From Halobacteriovorax sp. HLS (lineage in GTDB: Bacteria > Bdellovibrionota > Bacteriovoracia > Bacteriovoracales > Bacteriovoracaceae): a stretch of 64,000 nt of DNA. Positions 1 to 8,624 of the stretch are shown here, piece after piece. Position 1 is the first letter of the stretch; each line of letters opens with the position of its first letter. The position numbers and the translations under genes are program-made. The stretch covers positions 158,965 to 222,964 of the forward strand of contig NZ_QOCL01000004.1 of the NCBI RefSeq assembly GCF_004006665.1, in the 5' to 3' direction. The notes under the pieces were generated by a model, which saw only the letters and a list, made by a program, of their open reading frames with translations, was not told the DNA's origin and searched no databases.

Positions 1-73
1 AGGCAATACATTGATCATCTACGTAGAATAGACCATCAACATTTAAATCCCATTTTGCACTCTTGTCTGCCAT
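1..73 (-). CDS. Ferredoxin-like protein, N-terminal 24 codons only
   Basis: Partial gene running off the left edge. The reverse strand from the ATG at 71-73 reads MADKSAKWDLNVDGLFYV and then DDQCIA, which resembles the start of small bacterial ferredoxins in which the Cys opens a 4Fe-4S ligand motif (inference from the family). A good Shine-Dalgarno (GGAGA) lies 7-8 nt before the ATG. It follows the PpiD-like gene by 23 bp on the same strand, so the two are probably cotranscribed. The rest of the protein lies outside the window. Confidence 0.5.
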   Translation of the reverse strand, partial: MADKSAKWDLNVDGLFYVDDQCIA

Positions 74-96
74 TTCTTTGTCTCCTGCTTTTTATT

Positions 97-1587
97 CTAT
101 TGTAATACACCGTAGTCAACAATTTTAACTGAAGCCTCAAGGTTCTTTAGCACTTCTTGTTTCATCTTTCTTCCAAGAATATTTTTAAGAGAATTATTAC
201 TCTCTTCAATTTCTTTGTCAGAAGTAACTACCTTATTATCAAATTTTGACGTCTTTACAACAACAACGTTAGTCGCTCTATCAAATGTATATGTTTCTGA
301 TTGATCGAGCCCTTTAGAGAATATTGATTTTAAATCAGTCGACTCGAGCAGTACTTGTCCTTTAGATCCATCAATTTTGTTTAATTCGTTAGAGCTTTCA
401 ACTTTAAGGCCGTATTTAGACTTCAAGGTAGTAAGCGCCTTTTTATTTGTAATCGACTTCGAAACTTCCTCTGTAACTTTTGCTACAAGTTCATTTAGTT
501 CAGTATTTTTAAGTTTTCTGATCATTTCTTGAGCTAGTTTCGTTTCGTGCTCTTCTAGTTTTGCTTCTTTAGCTTCTTTTCTATCTTCAACAAGAATGAT
601 GTGGTAACCATAGCTAGTTTTTACAGGAGAAGAGATTGTCCCTGGCTTTAGGCTAAAAGCGATCTTTTCGAACTCTGGAACCATTCTTCCTCTAGAGAAC
701 CAACCTAAGTCTCCACCATTCTCTAGTCCAGAAGGATCTTCAGTATTTTTCTTAGCAAGTCTTTCAAAGTTCTTTACTGTTAATGATTTCTTTAAATCTG
801 TAATCTTCTTAAGTTGCTGCATCTCAGTTGTTGAGTCAGTCTTTAAGAGGATATGACGTGCTTTCACTTGTTCTTTTTGATCTAGAGAAGATTTTCTTTC
901 ATTAAATAGAGAAAGAACCTTTGCTTTATTAGATTCATCACTTAGAAATGTTGTCGTCTCTTCTTTAGATACATCTAACTTTCTTCTAATCGCTTCTTTA
1001 TTGATCTCTACGATAGTTGTTGTAAGCTTCTGCTTTCTAAATTCGTTTATATCTTTAAAATATTGATTCGAAATAGGCATCGTGCTTGAAATTGCATCAG
1101 TATTGAAGCCTCTTACTTGATTAAGCATATCTTTTTCAAAGTCTTGTGGATTAAGTCTGTTTGCTGCAAGAATTCTCTTATAAAGATCGACGCTAAAAAC
1201 ACCATTAACTAGAAAAGGCTTAAATTTCTTTATTTCGTCCTTAACTTCTGCTGTGCTAGGCATTACTCCCAATTCATCTCCAAGAATTAGAGTCAACTTA
1301 CCTTGAACTAAATTTCTAAGTGCATTTTGCTTAAGACCAAATTGCTTTATTTGAGCATTAGTAAGGTCTTTTCCTCCAGTGATTCCACGATAGAACTCAA
1401 GTTGACGGTTGTACTCTCTTTGGTAGTCTTCAACTTTAATAGGCTCGTCACCAACTTTAGCTACTGCGTTTGGACTTCCAGTAAAACTCTGGTAACCGGT
1501 AAACATGAACGAAATAACGATGAATCCTATAAAAACCGTTACAAACATGCTTGATGTTTTCTTTTGAAATGTTTCATTTTCAGACAT
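97..1587 (-). CDS. PpiD/SurA-type periplasmic peptidyl-prolyl isomerase, membrane anchored
   Basis: Predicted folding catalyst for exported proteins, acting on the periplasmic face of the inner membrane. The 496-residue protein has one N-terminal membrane segment (about residues 14-32), a SurA_N-like helical region (about 38-210) and one parvulin (PPIC) domain at about 240-335, shown by RHILLK, GGDLGWFSRGRMVPEFE and SYGYHIILVED. It ends with a helical tail. This one-TM, one-PPIC layout matches PpiD; E. coli PpiD is longer (about 620 residues). A GAGG Shine-Dalgarno precedes the ATG. The gene diverges from mreC, with about 145 bp between them. Confidence 0.85.
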   Translation of the reverse strand: MSENETFQKKTSSMFVTVFIGFIVISFMFTGYQSFTGSPNAVAKVGDEPIKVEDYQREYNRQLEFYRGITGGKDLTNAQIKQFGLKQNALRNLVQGKLTLILGDELGVMPSTAEVKDEIKKFKPFLVNGVFSVDLYKRILAANRLNPQDFEKDMLNQVRGFNTDAISSTMPISNQYFKDINEFRKQKLTTTIVEINKEAIRRKLDVSKEETTTFLSDESNKAKVLSLFNERKSSLDQKEQVKARHILLKTDSTTEMQQLKKITDLKKSLTVKNFERLAKKNTEDPSGLENGGDLGWFSRGRMVPEFEKIAFSLKPGTISSPVKTSYGYHIILVEDRKEAKEAKLEEHETKLAQEMIRKLKNTELNELVAKVTEEVSKSITNKKALTTLKSKYGLKVESSNELNKIDGSKGQVLLESTDLKSIFSKGLDQSETYTFDRATNVVVVKTSKFDNKVVTSDKEIEESNNSLKNILGRKMKQEVLKNLEASVKIVDYGVLQ

Positions 1588-1674
1588 AGTGCAAAATCCT
1601 CTGTGATTAATTATATCTATTTTTTTGATGCTATTATTCCACGGACTGATTAAATCCGTAAAGATTATTGGCAG

Positions 1675-1704
1675 TTGGAAGCTAATTAGTTACTCTTTTA
1701 TATA
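1675..1704 (+). promoter_or_regulatory. Candidate sigma70 promoter for the mre operon
   Basis: TTGGAA at 1675-1680, an 18-bp spacer and TATATA at 1699-1704 lie about 28 bp before the mreC start. No better pair is seen in the divergent gap. A prediction from sequence only. Confidence 0.35.
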
Positions 1705-1731
1705 GCATTAAGCAAAATTTAGGACTAGGGG

Positions 1732-2625
1732 ATGGGCCAAGTGCGATTTGGAGAAGGAGAAGGACAGAAAATTAAGGTAATTCTTAATATTCTGGTCTGT
1801 GCAATAGCTTTATACAGGGTGTCAACTCGAGACTTCGAAAAACAAGAAACAAGTGCGTTTGAAAATATCATGATTGATTTCTTCGCGCCTATGCAAAAAA
1901 GTGTAACTTTTGTGCACAATAGTTTTAATTCAGTCTTTGATAATTACATCGCAAATGTGAACGCTTCTAAAGAAAATGCAAAACTGCAAATGGTTATGTC
2001 AGATTTAAAAAGCCAAATCTTTTCTTACAAAGAAATGGAGCTTGAAAATATTAGACTAAAGGGACTTCTCGATTTTGGTGAAGATCTTCCTTATAAAAAA
2101 GTCTTGGCCCAAGTAGTTGCTAGAGATGCCTCGAGTGACTTTAGAGTTCTTCGTATAAATAAAGGTCTCTCTGATGGTTTAAAGCTTCAGGCAACTGTAG
2201 TCACAGGTTCAGGCTTAGTAGGGTTTGTTTATAGATTAACCGATCACTTTGCAGATGTTCTCACTATCTTAGACCCTAACAATAGAGTTGATTCTCTAGT
2301 TAAGAGAATTAGGGCCCATGGAATCATTGAAGGTGATAGTGATCTGAGATGTCTGATGAAGTATGTAAATAGAACTGAGCCAATCATTTTGAATGATGAA
2401 GTTCTAACATCTGGTCTTGGAAATCTATATCCTAAAGGTATTTTGATTGGGAAGGTTTCAAAGATTGAAAGACAGTCCTATGGAATGACCCAAGAAATAG
2501 AAATCTCTCCTGTAGTGAATTTCGGAAAGCTGGAAGAGGTCATTGTTCTTGTTTCAGAGGGTGATAAGAAGAAAGATCTAGAATGGGAAGCGCTAGATAG
2601 TAATGCTGAGGAGAAGAACAAATGA
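1732..2625 (+). CDS. mreC: Rod shape-determining protein MreC
   Basis: Periplasmic scaffold of the elongasome that links cytoplasmic shape proteins to PBP2 and RodA. The 297-residue protein has a short cytoplasmic N-terminus, one membrane segment (about 16-32), a coiled coil (about 70-105) and the two-barrel MreC domain (about 115-275), with the family-typical VVARDASSDF and LTILDPNNRVD. The charged C-terminal tail is Lys/Glu rich. The ATG follows AGGACTAGGGG. It overlaps mreD by 4 bp (ATGA). No mreB is present immediately upstream, where a divergent gene sits, so mreB must lie elsewhere in the genome. Confidence 0.92.
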   Translation: MGQVRFGEGEGQKIKVILNILVCAIALYRVSTRDFEKQETSAFENIMIDFFAPMQKSVTFVHNSFNSVFDNYIANVNASKENAKLQMVMSDLKSQIFSYKEMELENIRLKGLLDFGEDLPYKKVLAQVVARDASSDFRVLRINKGLSDGLKLQATVVTGSGLVGFVYRLTDHFADVLTILDPNNRVDSLVKRIRAHGIIEGDSDLRCLMKYVNRTEPIILNDEVLTSGLGNLYPKGILIGKVSKIERQSYGMTQEIEISPVVNFGKLEEVIVLVSEGDKKKDLEWEALDSNAEEKNK

Positions 2626-3155
2626 AGAGACAATTTAAGGACCTAATTGTTCCATTATTTATAACATTATTGATTCTCACAATTCTTGAAATCATATCTA
2701 CGTCTTTATTACCTGCTTTTGGTGCTCAGAAGTATATTATCCCTTTCAATATTTTGATTGTTCTATACTTAGGCTTTAAATTAGAAACTCCATACCTTGC
2801 AGTATTAATACTTATAGTTCAGTACTTTCATTCATTCTTTTCAATTGAAGGGTGGGAGCTTGGTACCATTGCAGGGATTTTTATTTGTATTATTATTTCT
2901 TACTTAAGAGATGTTCTGCACTTTTCTTCTGCTGCAATTACAATTGCTGTTACACAAGTCTTCCAAGTTGTATGGTTCTTACTTGTGTCTTCACTATTTT
3001 ATCTTAAAACAAATAACTTTACTTTCTTAGTGGAGAAAATGTGGAGATTTTTACCAGAGAGTATTGCTATCTCTCTCATGGCTCCATTCTTCTTTAGTAT
3101 CTTTGATAGAATATGGGGAACTAGTGGGGATGGAATGTTAGGTGAGGATATTTAA
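2622..3155 (+). CDS. mreD: Rod shape-determining protein MreD
   Basis: Integral membrane partner of MreC. It has 177 residues and about five hydrophobic segments (near 12-32, 40-60, 65-80, 85-110 and 115-140), which is typical size and topology for MreD. Identity rests on position between mreC and PBP2 plus topology, because MreD sequences are poorly conserved. The ATG overlaps the mreC stop, and the MreD stop (TAATG) overlaps the mrdA start by 1 bp, so the operon is translationally coupled. Confidence 0.85.
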   Translation: MKRQFKDLIVPLFITLLILTILEIISTSLLPAFGAQKYIIPFNILIVLYLGFKLETPYLAVLILIVQYFHSFFSIEGWELGTIAGIFICIIISYLRDVLHFSSAAITIAVTQVFQVVWFLLVSSLFYLKTNNFTFLVEKMWRFLPESIAISLMAPFFFSIFDRIWGTSGDGMLGEDI

Positions 3156-5143
3156 TGTTTGGTGAAGATGACATTGTTCGTTCCCATAAAGGTCGAGCGG
3201 ACTTAATATTTAATATAGTCCTAGCTTGCTTTCTTATTATACTTATACGTTTGTGGTATCTACAAATTCATAAAGGTGATGAGTTCTATAAGTATTCTGT
3301 TCAAAATAGACTTCGTAAGGAAGTGGTTAAAGCGCCTCGTGGAATGATTTTTTCACGTAATAATAAATTACTTGTTCATAATACACCTCGTTTTGATGCG
3401 ATAATTGTTCCTCAGTATTTAACGAACAAAAAACAAACATTAAAGAAATTGTCTTTAATTCTTAATATGTCTGAAAAAAGTATTCTTAATGTATTAAGAA
3501 AGAATTCATATCAAGCAAGATATCGACCAATTATTATAAAGAAGAATATCTCTAGAAAGGAAGTTGCAATAATAGAAACAGAGAACTCTAAAATGCCAGG
3601 AGTAAGTGTTCAAACTTTTATCTCTAGAGAATACTCCGAAAAAGAAGTTGGAAGCCATGCTCTTGGATATATCTCGGAGATTTCTCAACAACAAATACCT
3701 ACCTACAGAGAAAGAGATAATTTCAACTATAGAATAGGCGACTTTATTGGGCAGGCAGGAATTGAAAAGAACTTGGATCTAAACCTTAGAGGTACTGATG
3801 GTTATCAATTCATGGAAGTTGATGCCAGAGGTAGAATGAAGCGTTTAATTAAGGGGAAAAACCTATTCGCTGGAATTGAGAATAAGAGTGCAATTCCAGG
3901 TGATAATATTCGCCTAACAATAGATCGTGATATGCAAAGAACAGCGTATAACTCTTTGGAAGGCAAGGTCGGTAGTGTTGTTGCGGTAGACGTAAACTCG
4001 GGAGAAATCTTAGCAATGATTTCTAGACCTAGTTTTGATCCTTCAGAGTTCTCAAAAGGATTAACAGCAAAGTATTGGAAGAAGCTAAGTAATGATGAGT
4101 TTAAGCCAATGACGGATAGAACTATTCAGGAGCATTATTCTCCAGGATCAACATTTAAAACCTTTACGGCCCTAGCAGCTTTAGAAGAAGGGATTGTCAC
4201 TGCAAATCAAGAAATTAGTTGTCCACCTACTTTTAGATTAGGAAGAAGAGTTTATCACGACTGGAAAAGAGGAGGACATGGATTAACTGATGTTTACAAA
4301 TCATTAAGAAGATCTGTTGATGTTTACTTCTATAAAATAGCCACCAAATTAGACATTGATATTTTAAGTGGATATGCAAAGCAATTTGGTTTTGGAACTA
4401 AAACAGGAATAGCACTACCGCGTGAGATTCCTGGCTTGATTCCAACTAAAGAATGGAAACTAAAAAAAGATGGAATACCTTGGCAAAAAGGTGAGACTGT
4501 CTCTTGCGTTATTGGACAGTCCTATGTTTTAGCTACGCCACTTCAATTGGCATTGGCCTATGCATCTATTGCTAATGGGGGGAAGCTATATCGTCCTTAT
4601 CTAATCAAGGAAATTTTCTCAAGTGATGGAACTATTCTTGAAAAGTTCGAACCTCACATTGTGAGTGAATCTACTATTAAAAAAGAGAACTTAGAACATG
4701 TAAAAAAAGGATTATATCAAGTTGTTAATCATCCAAAGGGAACTGCTTGGTGGCATAGAGGAAGAGGAATAAGAATGGCCGGGAAAACTGGAACTTCCCA
4801 AGTACGTAGTATGTCTAAAAAAGAATTGTTCTCTAAGTGTAAAGACATGCCTTATAAAGACAGGCATCATGGTATATTTGTTGGATTTGCTCCCTTTGAT
4901 AATCCAAAAATTGCCGTTGCTGCTGTTGTTGAGCATGGATGCTCTGGTTCTGGAGCAGCTGCACCTGTTGTAAAGAATGTAGTGACTACATTTATGAAAA
5001 AATATGAAAAAAAGTTATTCGAAAAATATGAACAAGAAGATAAGGCCTACGCGCTTAAGCTTTATTTAGAAGATAAGAAACGAAGAGAAAAACTGAAGGC
5101 CGAAGCCGCAACGGATGAGGAAGCTTCAGATGACGAAGATTAA
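3155..5143 (+). CDS. mrdA: Penicillin-binding protein 2 (elongasome transpeptidase)
   Basis: DD-transpeptidase that cross-links lateral-wall peptidoglycan with RodA. The 662-residue protein has one N-terminal membrane anchor (about 17-35), a PBP dimerisation domain (about 55-245) and a transpeptidase domain. The catalytic SxxK is SPGSTFK with Ser332 and Lys335, the SxD motif is in SVDVYFYK, and the KTG triad is in MAGKTGTSQV near residue 544. A Lys/Glu-rich C-terminal extension (about 45 residues) goes beyond the usual family end. It lies between mreD (1-bp overlap) and rodA (11-bp gap). Confidence 0.93.
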   Translation: MFGEDDIVRSHKGRADLIFNIVLACFLIILIRLWYLQIHKGDEFYKYSVQNRLRKEVVKAPRGMIFSRNNKLLVHNTPRFDAIIVPQYLTNKKQTLKKLSLILNMSEKSILNVLRKNSYQARYRPIIIKKNISRKEVAIIETENSKMPGVSVQTFISREYSEKEVGSHALGYISEISQQQIPTYRERDNFNYRIGDFIGQAGIEKNLDLNLRGTDGYQFMEVDARGRMKRLIKGKNLFAGIENKSAIPGDNIRLTIDRDMQRTAYNSLEGKVGSVVAVDVNSGEILAMISRPSFDPSEFSKGLTAKYWKKLSNDEFKPMTDRTIQEHYSPGSTFKTFTALAALEEGIVTANQEISCPPTFRLGRRVYHDWKRGGHGLTDVYKSLRRSVDVYFYKIATKLDIDILSGYAKQFGFGTKTGIALPREIPGLIPTKEWKLKKDGIPWQKGETVSCVIGQSYVLATPLQLALAYASIANGGKLYRPYLIKEIFSSDGTILEKFEPHIVSESTIKKENLEHVKKGLYQVVNHPKGTAWWHRGRGIRMAGKTGTSQVRSMSKKELFSKCKDMPYKDRHHGIFVGFAPFDNPKIAVAAVVEHGCSGSGAAAPVVKNVVTTFMKKYEKKLFEKYEQEDKAYALKLYLEDKKRREKLKAEAATDEEASDDED

Positions 5144-5154
5144 TTGGATTTAAT

Positions 5155-6267
5155 ATGAATACAACAGCAATAATTGAAGCACTTAAGAAGTATGACTTCA
5201 GCTTTTTTGGAATATGTGGAGCAATTTTTTTAATGGGAGTTGTAAACCTATACTCTGCAACTCATGCTTCATCTTCTGCGCACATGGCCAGTTTATATAA
5301 AGTTCAAATAGGTTGGTATGCAGTCTCACTACTAGGGGGTGTAGTAATTAGTTTTATTCAGCCTAAGAACTTCTTTAGGTTCTCTTGGCTTATATATGGT
5401 GTGAATGTATTTCTCCTAATTTTAGTTCTCTTTTTGGGGCATAAAGGTATGGGAGCGCAAAGATGGCTAGTGGTAGGACCTGTTAGAATTCAACCATCTG
5501 AACTTATGAAGATGTCTGTCATTTTAGTACTTGCTAGATGGTATGCTAAAACTGATCCAGATAAAGCAATTGGATTTAGAGAATTAATGATTCCTTTTGT
5601 TATTGCTTTCATTCCAGCATTACTAACTATACTAGAACCTGACTTGGGAACAGGTTTACTTATTCTGTTAATTTTCTTTGTTGTCACGTTTTATAGAAAG
5701 CTAAAGTGGAAAACGATAATGGTCTTAGGAGTCATTGGTATAATAAGCGGTGGTGTGATGTACCAGTTCGGCTTAAAAGAGTATCAAAGAAAGAGAATCT
5801 TAACCTTTATTAATCCAACAGCAGACGCAAAGGGTTCTGGTTATAATGCTATTCAATCTAAAATCGCAATCGGATCAGGAAAAGTAATAGGTAAAGGGTT
5901 TAAAAAGTCTTCACAGGCGTCTTTGAATTACTTGCCCGAGAATCACACAGACTTTGTCTTTTCAATTTTTAATGAAGAGCATGGCTTTGTTGGTTCACTA
6001 TTTTTAATTTCACTCTTTCTTGTCCTATTTTACAGATTCATTTGGTTGGCACAGTCAGTGCCCCGGATCTTTGAATCCATCGTAGTCATTGGGATAATGT
6101 CGATTTTCTTTTGGCATACCTTTATAAATATGGGGATGGTTACTGGTATAATGCCTATTGTTGGTTTACCTCTTCCGCTCATGAGTTATGGAGGTTCTAG
6201 TTTACTTACTTTTGGCTTCTGTTGCGGTATTGCAACTTCTATCAGTAATTCTAGAAACTTGTTCTAA
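5155..6267 (+). CDS. rodA: SEDS peptidoglycan glycosyltransferase RodA
   Basis: Polymerises lipid II for cell elongation together with PBP2. The 370-residue protein has about ten membrane segments and SEDS signatures: RWLVVGPVRIQPSELMK, the ILEPDLGTG loop with the essential Asp, and PLPLMSYGGSSLL near the C-terminus. It is the last gene of the mreCD-mrdA-rodA run and is followed by a perfect 10-bp inverted repeat. Confidence 0.94.
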   Translation: MNTTAIIEALKKYDFSFFGICGAIFLMGVVNLYSATHASSSAHMASLYKVQIGWYAVSLLGGVVISFIQPKNFFRFSWLIYGVNVFLLILVLFLGHKGMGAQRWLVVGPVRIQPSELMKMSVILVLARWYAKTDPDKAIGFRELMIPFVIAFIPALLTILEPDLGTGLLILLIFFVVTFYRKLKWKTIMVLGVIGIISGGVMYQFGLKEYQRKRILTFINPTADAKGSGYNAIQSKIAIGSGKVIGKGFKKSSQASLNYLPENHTDFVFSIFNEEHGFVGSLFLISLFLVLFYRFIWLAQSVPRIFESIVVIGIMSIFFWHTFINMGMVTGIMPIVGLPLPLMSYGGSSLLTFGFCCGIATSISNSRNLF

Positions 6268-6279
6268 CTATCTGAAAGT

Positions 6280-6320
6280 ATTACCTCTTTTACCTTTTAT
6301 TTAAGGTTCTAAGAGGTAAT
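6280..6320 (+). repeat. Inverted repeat between rodA and the lipoprotein gene
   Basis: Perfect 10-bp arms ATTACCTCTT (6280-6289) and AAGAGGTAAT (6311-6320) enclose a second 5-bp hairpin (ACCTT 6292-6296 / AAGGT 6303-6307). No U-tract follows, so this is not a canonical terminator. It may stabilise the 3' end of the rodA transcript. If translation starts at the ATG at 6319, it would hide that start codon and the AGAGG before it. Confidence 0.55.
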
Positions 6321-6329
6321 GTCCGATAA
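6302..6329 (+). promoter_or_regulatory. Possible sigma28-like promoter giving a leaderless mRNA
   Basis: TAAGG starting at 6302 is followed by TCCGATAA at 6322-6329, one mismatch from the GCCGATAA -10 of flagellar sigma28; spacing from TAAG is one base long. The -10 ends 7 nt before the ATG at 6337, which would make that ATG the transcript start. The -35 is weak, so this is tentative. Confidence 0.3.
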
Positions 6330-6336
6330 AATTACT

Positions 6337-7713
6337 ATGAATTTAACAAAATCTTTGTTGCTCTCTATTTTTATTTCCATAGTTGCTGCTTGCTCGACTC
6401 AATCACTTGTCGAGACTTCTTATAGAGCTCCTAGCTCGATAACAGAAGAGAATTCTTGCACTAAGATTGCATCTGAATTTATTGCTAATGAGCAAGTTAA
6501 CAAAGAAATTGCAAATATTACGGGAATTAAATATCTCACTCAAAAATTCTCAGAGATTAAGCATTTAGATAAATCAAACTTCTATGCAATGCAATTGAGA
6601 ATGATGTTGGTGGGACAGAACAAAGGAAAAGTAGTAGAGACTGTTCCCTTATCTAAACTTAAGCCTATTCATCCAATAAATCGTGGTGCTTCAATTGAGA
6701 AAACTAAAGCTAGATCTTTAAATATTGATGAGTATATTTCTAAAAACGGATTACCTAAGGTTTTTAATGTCGACATTCAAGAGGAGACTATTAAATCTAG
6801 AATGTTAATGAGGGCCATTAAAAATGATGAAGGTGAATATATTGTCTTCGATGGTAACGGTCGTCTCTTTGCCCTAAGAGATTATTTTGAAAGTCGTAAC
6901 CTCACTTCAATGCCAATTGAAGTTGAAGTTTACCAAATGGACTACTCTAAGATAAAGCATTTGGTCGAAATTCGTAGAAAATCAGTTTATGAAACAGGTG
7001 AAGATGTAAGTGAATTTCGCGCTAAGCTTTACAGGCAAGATCTATCAGAGCAAGAGATAGATGAGGGAATTCATTCTTTAAAGGAAAGCTTTAAGCACTA
7101 TACAAAAATGGCAGAGAGAACTAAAGATCGTGATGCTCGAATTTCTTTTACAGCTCTTGCAAGTGAAATGAACTCTAAGGCCAGAGAACTTGAAAATGTA
7201 AAGATTTGGAGAGAAAAAGGCTACTCTGATGCTTTTAGAGAAGGATTTAGTGAATCCCAGATAAATGATATGGTGGCAAAGAAAGTACCTTTAGGCTTTT
7301 CAAATCAACAATTTGAACAGGCCAAGCTTGAATTGATTGATGCTCTTAGAACTGAGAATATTGGTCAGGGGCATATTGTCTTAGATGGTTCATCAACAAC
7401 TTTCTACTCTAATAACCCTTCCAAGAAGTTAGGACACCACTTTAAAAATACTGGTCTATTTAAGAGTGATTATGATTTTAAACTTTATTCAAAGAAATTC
7501 GCAGAAGATATGCGTGAAAAAGGATATAGCTGGAAGGCCCACGAAGCTCACTTTAAAGCTAGATGGATTAATAAAGAGTATGAAGCAATTCGTGAATTTA
7601 GCAAGAAGTGGTCTAAGAAGTTGAATAAAAAGGTGACTGTAATAGGTGTGGATGAGGAAATATCAGAGCCACTCGAACATGGCTCCTTTATTATAAATCT
7701 TAATGAAAACTAA
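6337..7713 (+). CDS. Lipoprotein with a ParB/Srx-like motif, function unknown
   Basis: Predicted exported lipoprotein. The signal peptide ends in the lipobox IVAAC, after which the mature protein is soluble. About residues 85-190 read like a ParB/sulfiredoxin-type fold: PLSKLKPIHP followed by IVFDGNGRLFALRDYF, which resembles the G-x-R-R/HRL loop of that superfamily. The remainder is helical with no recognised domain. Cytoplasmic ParB-fold proteins are common; an exported lipoprotein form is unusual. The start could be six codons upstream (ATG at 6319), but the AGAGG there is too close and lies in a hairpin. It overlaps the next gene by 14 bp, 3' to 3'. Family assignment is moderate to weak. 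Confidence 0.7.
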   Translation: MNLTKSLLLSIFISIVAACSTQSLVETSYRAPSSITEENSCTKIASEFIANEQVNKEIANITGIKYLTQKFSEIKHLDKSNFYAMQLRMMLVGQNKGKVVETVPLSKLKPIHPINRGASIEKTKARSLNIDEYISKNGLPKVFNVDIQEETIKSRMLMRAIKNDEGEYIVFDGNGRLFALRDYFESRNLTSMPIEVEVYQMDYSKIKHLVEIRRKSVYETGEDVSEFRAKLYRQDLSEQEIDEGIHSLKESFKHYTKMAERTKDRDARISFTALASEMNSKARELENVKIWREKGYSDAFREGFSESQINDMVAKKVPLGFSNQQFEQAKLELIDALRTENIGQGHIVLDGSSTTFYSNNPSKKLGHHFKNTGLFKSDYDFKLYSKKFAEDMREKGYSWKAHEAHFKARWINKEYEAIREFSKKWSKKLNKKVTVIGVDEEISEPLEHGSFIINLNEN

Positions 7714-8485
7714 ACTCTGCTCGCAATCCAAAGTGATCTGAAATAGGATTTTCTGTAAAAGTTTTCCTAACGTTCTCTAATTTTAGAAATTCTTCTTGAT
7801 AGAAAATATAATCAAGCTTGCTATTAAAAGGAGCATCTGTAAGCGGATTTTCGCTACAGAAGGTACATCCTATCTGATCTTTTCTAGCACTTTCTCTAAA
7901 GCCTAGGTCATATAACGGCCTGTAGAACTCATCATCCTGATCTTGATTAAAGTCTCCAGTAAGTAATACAGGTCTGTCAGAGAAGTGATTTCTAATCTTA
8001 TCTATCACGAAATTTAACTGATCAACTCTTTCATGTTTTCGATCTTCAAAGGGTGAGAAGTGAACATTAATAACATAGATTTCTTTTTCATTAGATAATC
8101 TTATTTTTGAGACTATCATTATTCTCTTACCAAAAATTTTTTTAGAATGAGGTAGCGTATAGGCTAACTTCTTTCCAACTTGTTCATAGGTTGAAGCAAT
8201 AGCAAGCCCTTCTCGCATAATAATTGTATTATTAGTTTTATAGTAATGTACGTTTAGTTCTTCATTTTCTATAAATACATTGAATAAGCTTTTGCCACCG
8301 ATACTCTTCCAAGCTTCCTGGAAAGTCATAATTTCAGCTTTTTCTGTATCAATATTTTGAATAAGAGAGTCTAGTCGCGACTCGTAGGACTTAGTGTAGT
8401 GCCATAGGTTCTGAGTACTAATGGTGAAGTTAGTGGCAAAGCATGCCGTAATATTAGCGAGTACTATCAATAGTATTTTAGACAT
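7700..8485 (-). CDS. Secreted endonuclease/exonuclease/phosphatase-family protein
   Basis: Predicted phosphodiesterase of the EEP (DNase I-like) fold, exported by an N-terminal signal peptide (hydrophobic to about residue 17). Family motifs in order: STQNLWHY (Asn), IMTFQEAW with the metal-binding Glu, INVHFSPF, LLTGDFNQD with the GDxN pair, and PISDHFGL with the catalytic SDH near the C-terminus. At 261 residues it is a complete EEP domain. The substrate could be DNA, RNA, a phosphoinositide or a sphingolipid; the sequence does not decide. A strong AGGAAG Shine-Dalgarno precedes the ATG. Confidence 0.8.
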   Translation of the reverse strand: MSKILLIVLANITACFATNFTISTQNLWHYTKSYESRLDSLIQNIDTEKAEIMTFQEAWKSIGGKSLFNVFIENEELNVHYYKTNNTIIMREGLAIASTYEQVGKKLAYTLPHSKKIFGKRIMIVSKIRLSNEKEIYVINVHFSPFEDRKHERVDQLNFVIDKIRNHFSDRPVLLTGDFNQDQDDEFYRPLYDLGFRESARKDQIGCTFCSENPLTDAPFNSKLDYIFYQEEFLKLENVRKTFTENPISDHFGLRAEFSFH

Positions 8486-8560
8486 TTTTTCTTCCTGAAT
8501 AAGTCATTAAAAATTGTTTCAAAATAGGGAGTTCTTGTCAAAGTCTTCAAATGACGCGCA

Positions 8561-8576
8561 TGGCATGATTGTTGCT
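8561..8576 (+). promoter_or_regulatory. Sigma54 (-24/-12) promoter
   Basis: TGGCATGATTGTTGCT fits the RpoN consensus TGGCAC-N5-TTGCW, with GG and GC elements exactly 10 bp apart. The predicted start site is near 8587, giving a 38-nt leader to the gene at 8625. The downstream 14-mer TTATATAAGTATAA (8578-8591) is also found just after the sigma54 promoter at 42559. Confidence 0.7.
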
Positions 8577-8624
8577 CTTATATAAGTATAAATAATCAAA
8601 ATACGTAATTATAAGGGGTTAGTG

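Noticed and set aside
1670..1685. TGGCAGTTGGAAGCT as a sigma54 promoter for mreC
   Set aside because: The GG to GC spacing is one base too short; a sigma70 promoter fits better.
8477..8484. TTTAGACA half-site upstream of the 8561 sigma54 promoter
   Set aside because: It falls on the first codons of the divergent gene (ATGTCTAAA) and has no second arm, so it is not counted as an activator site.
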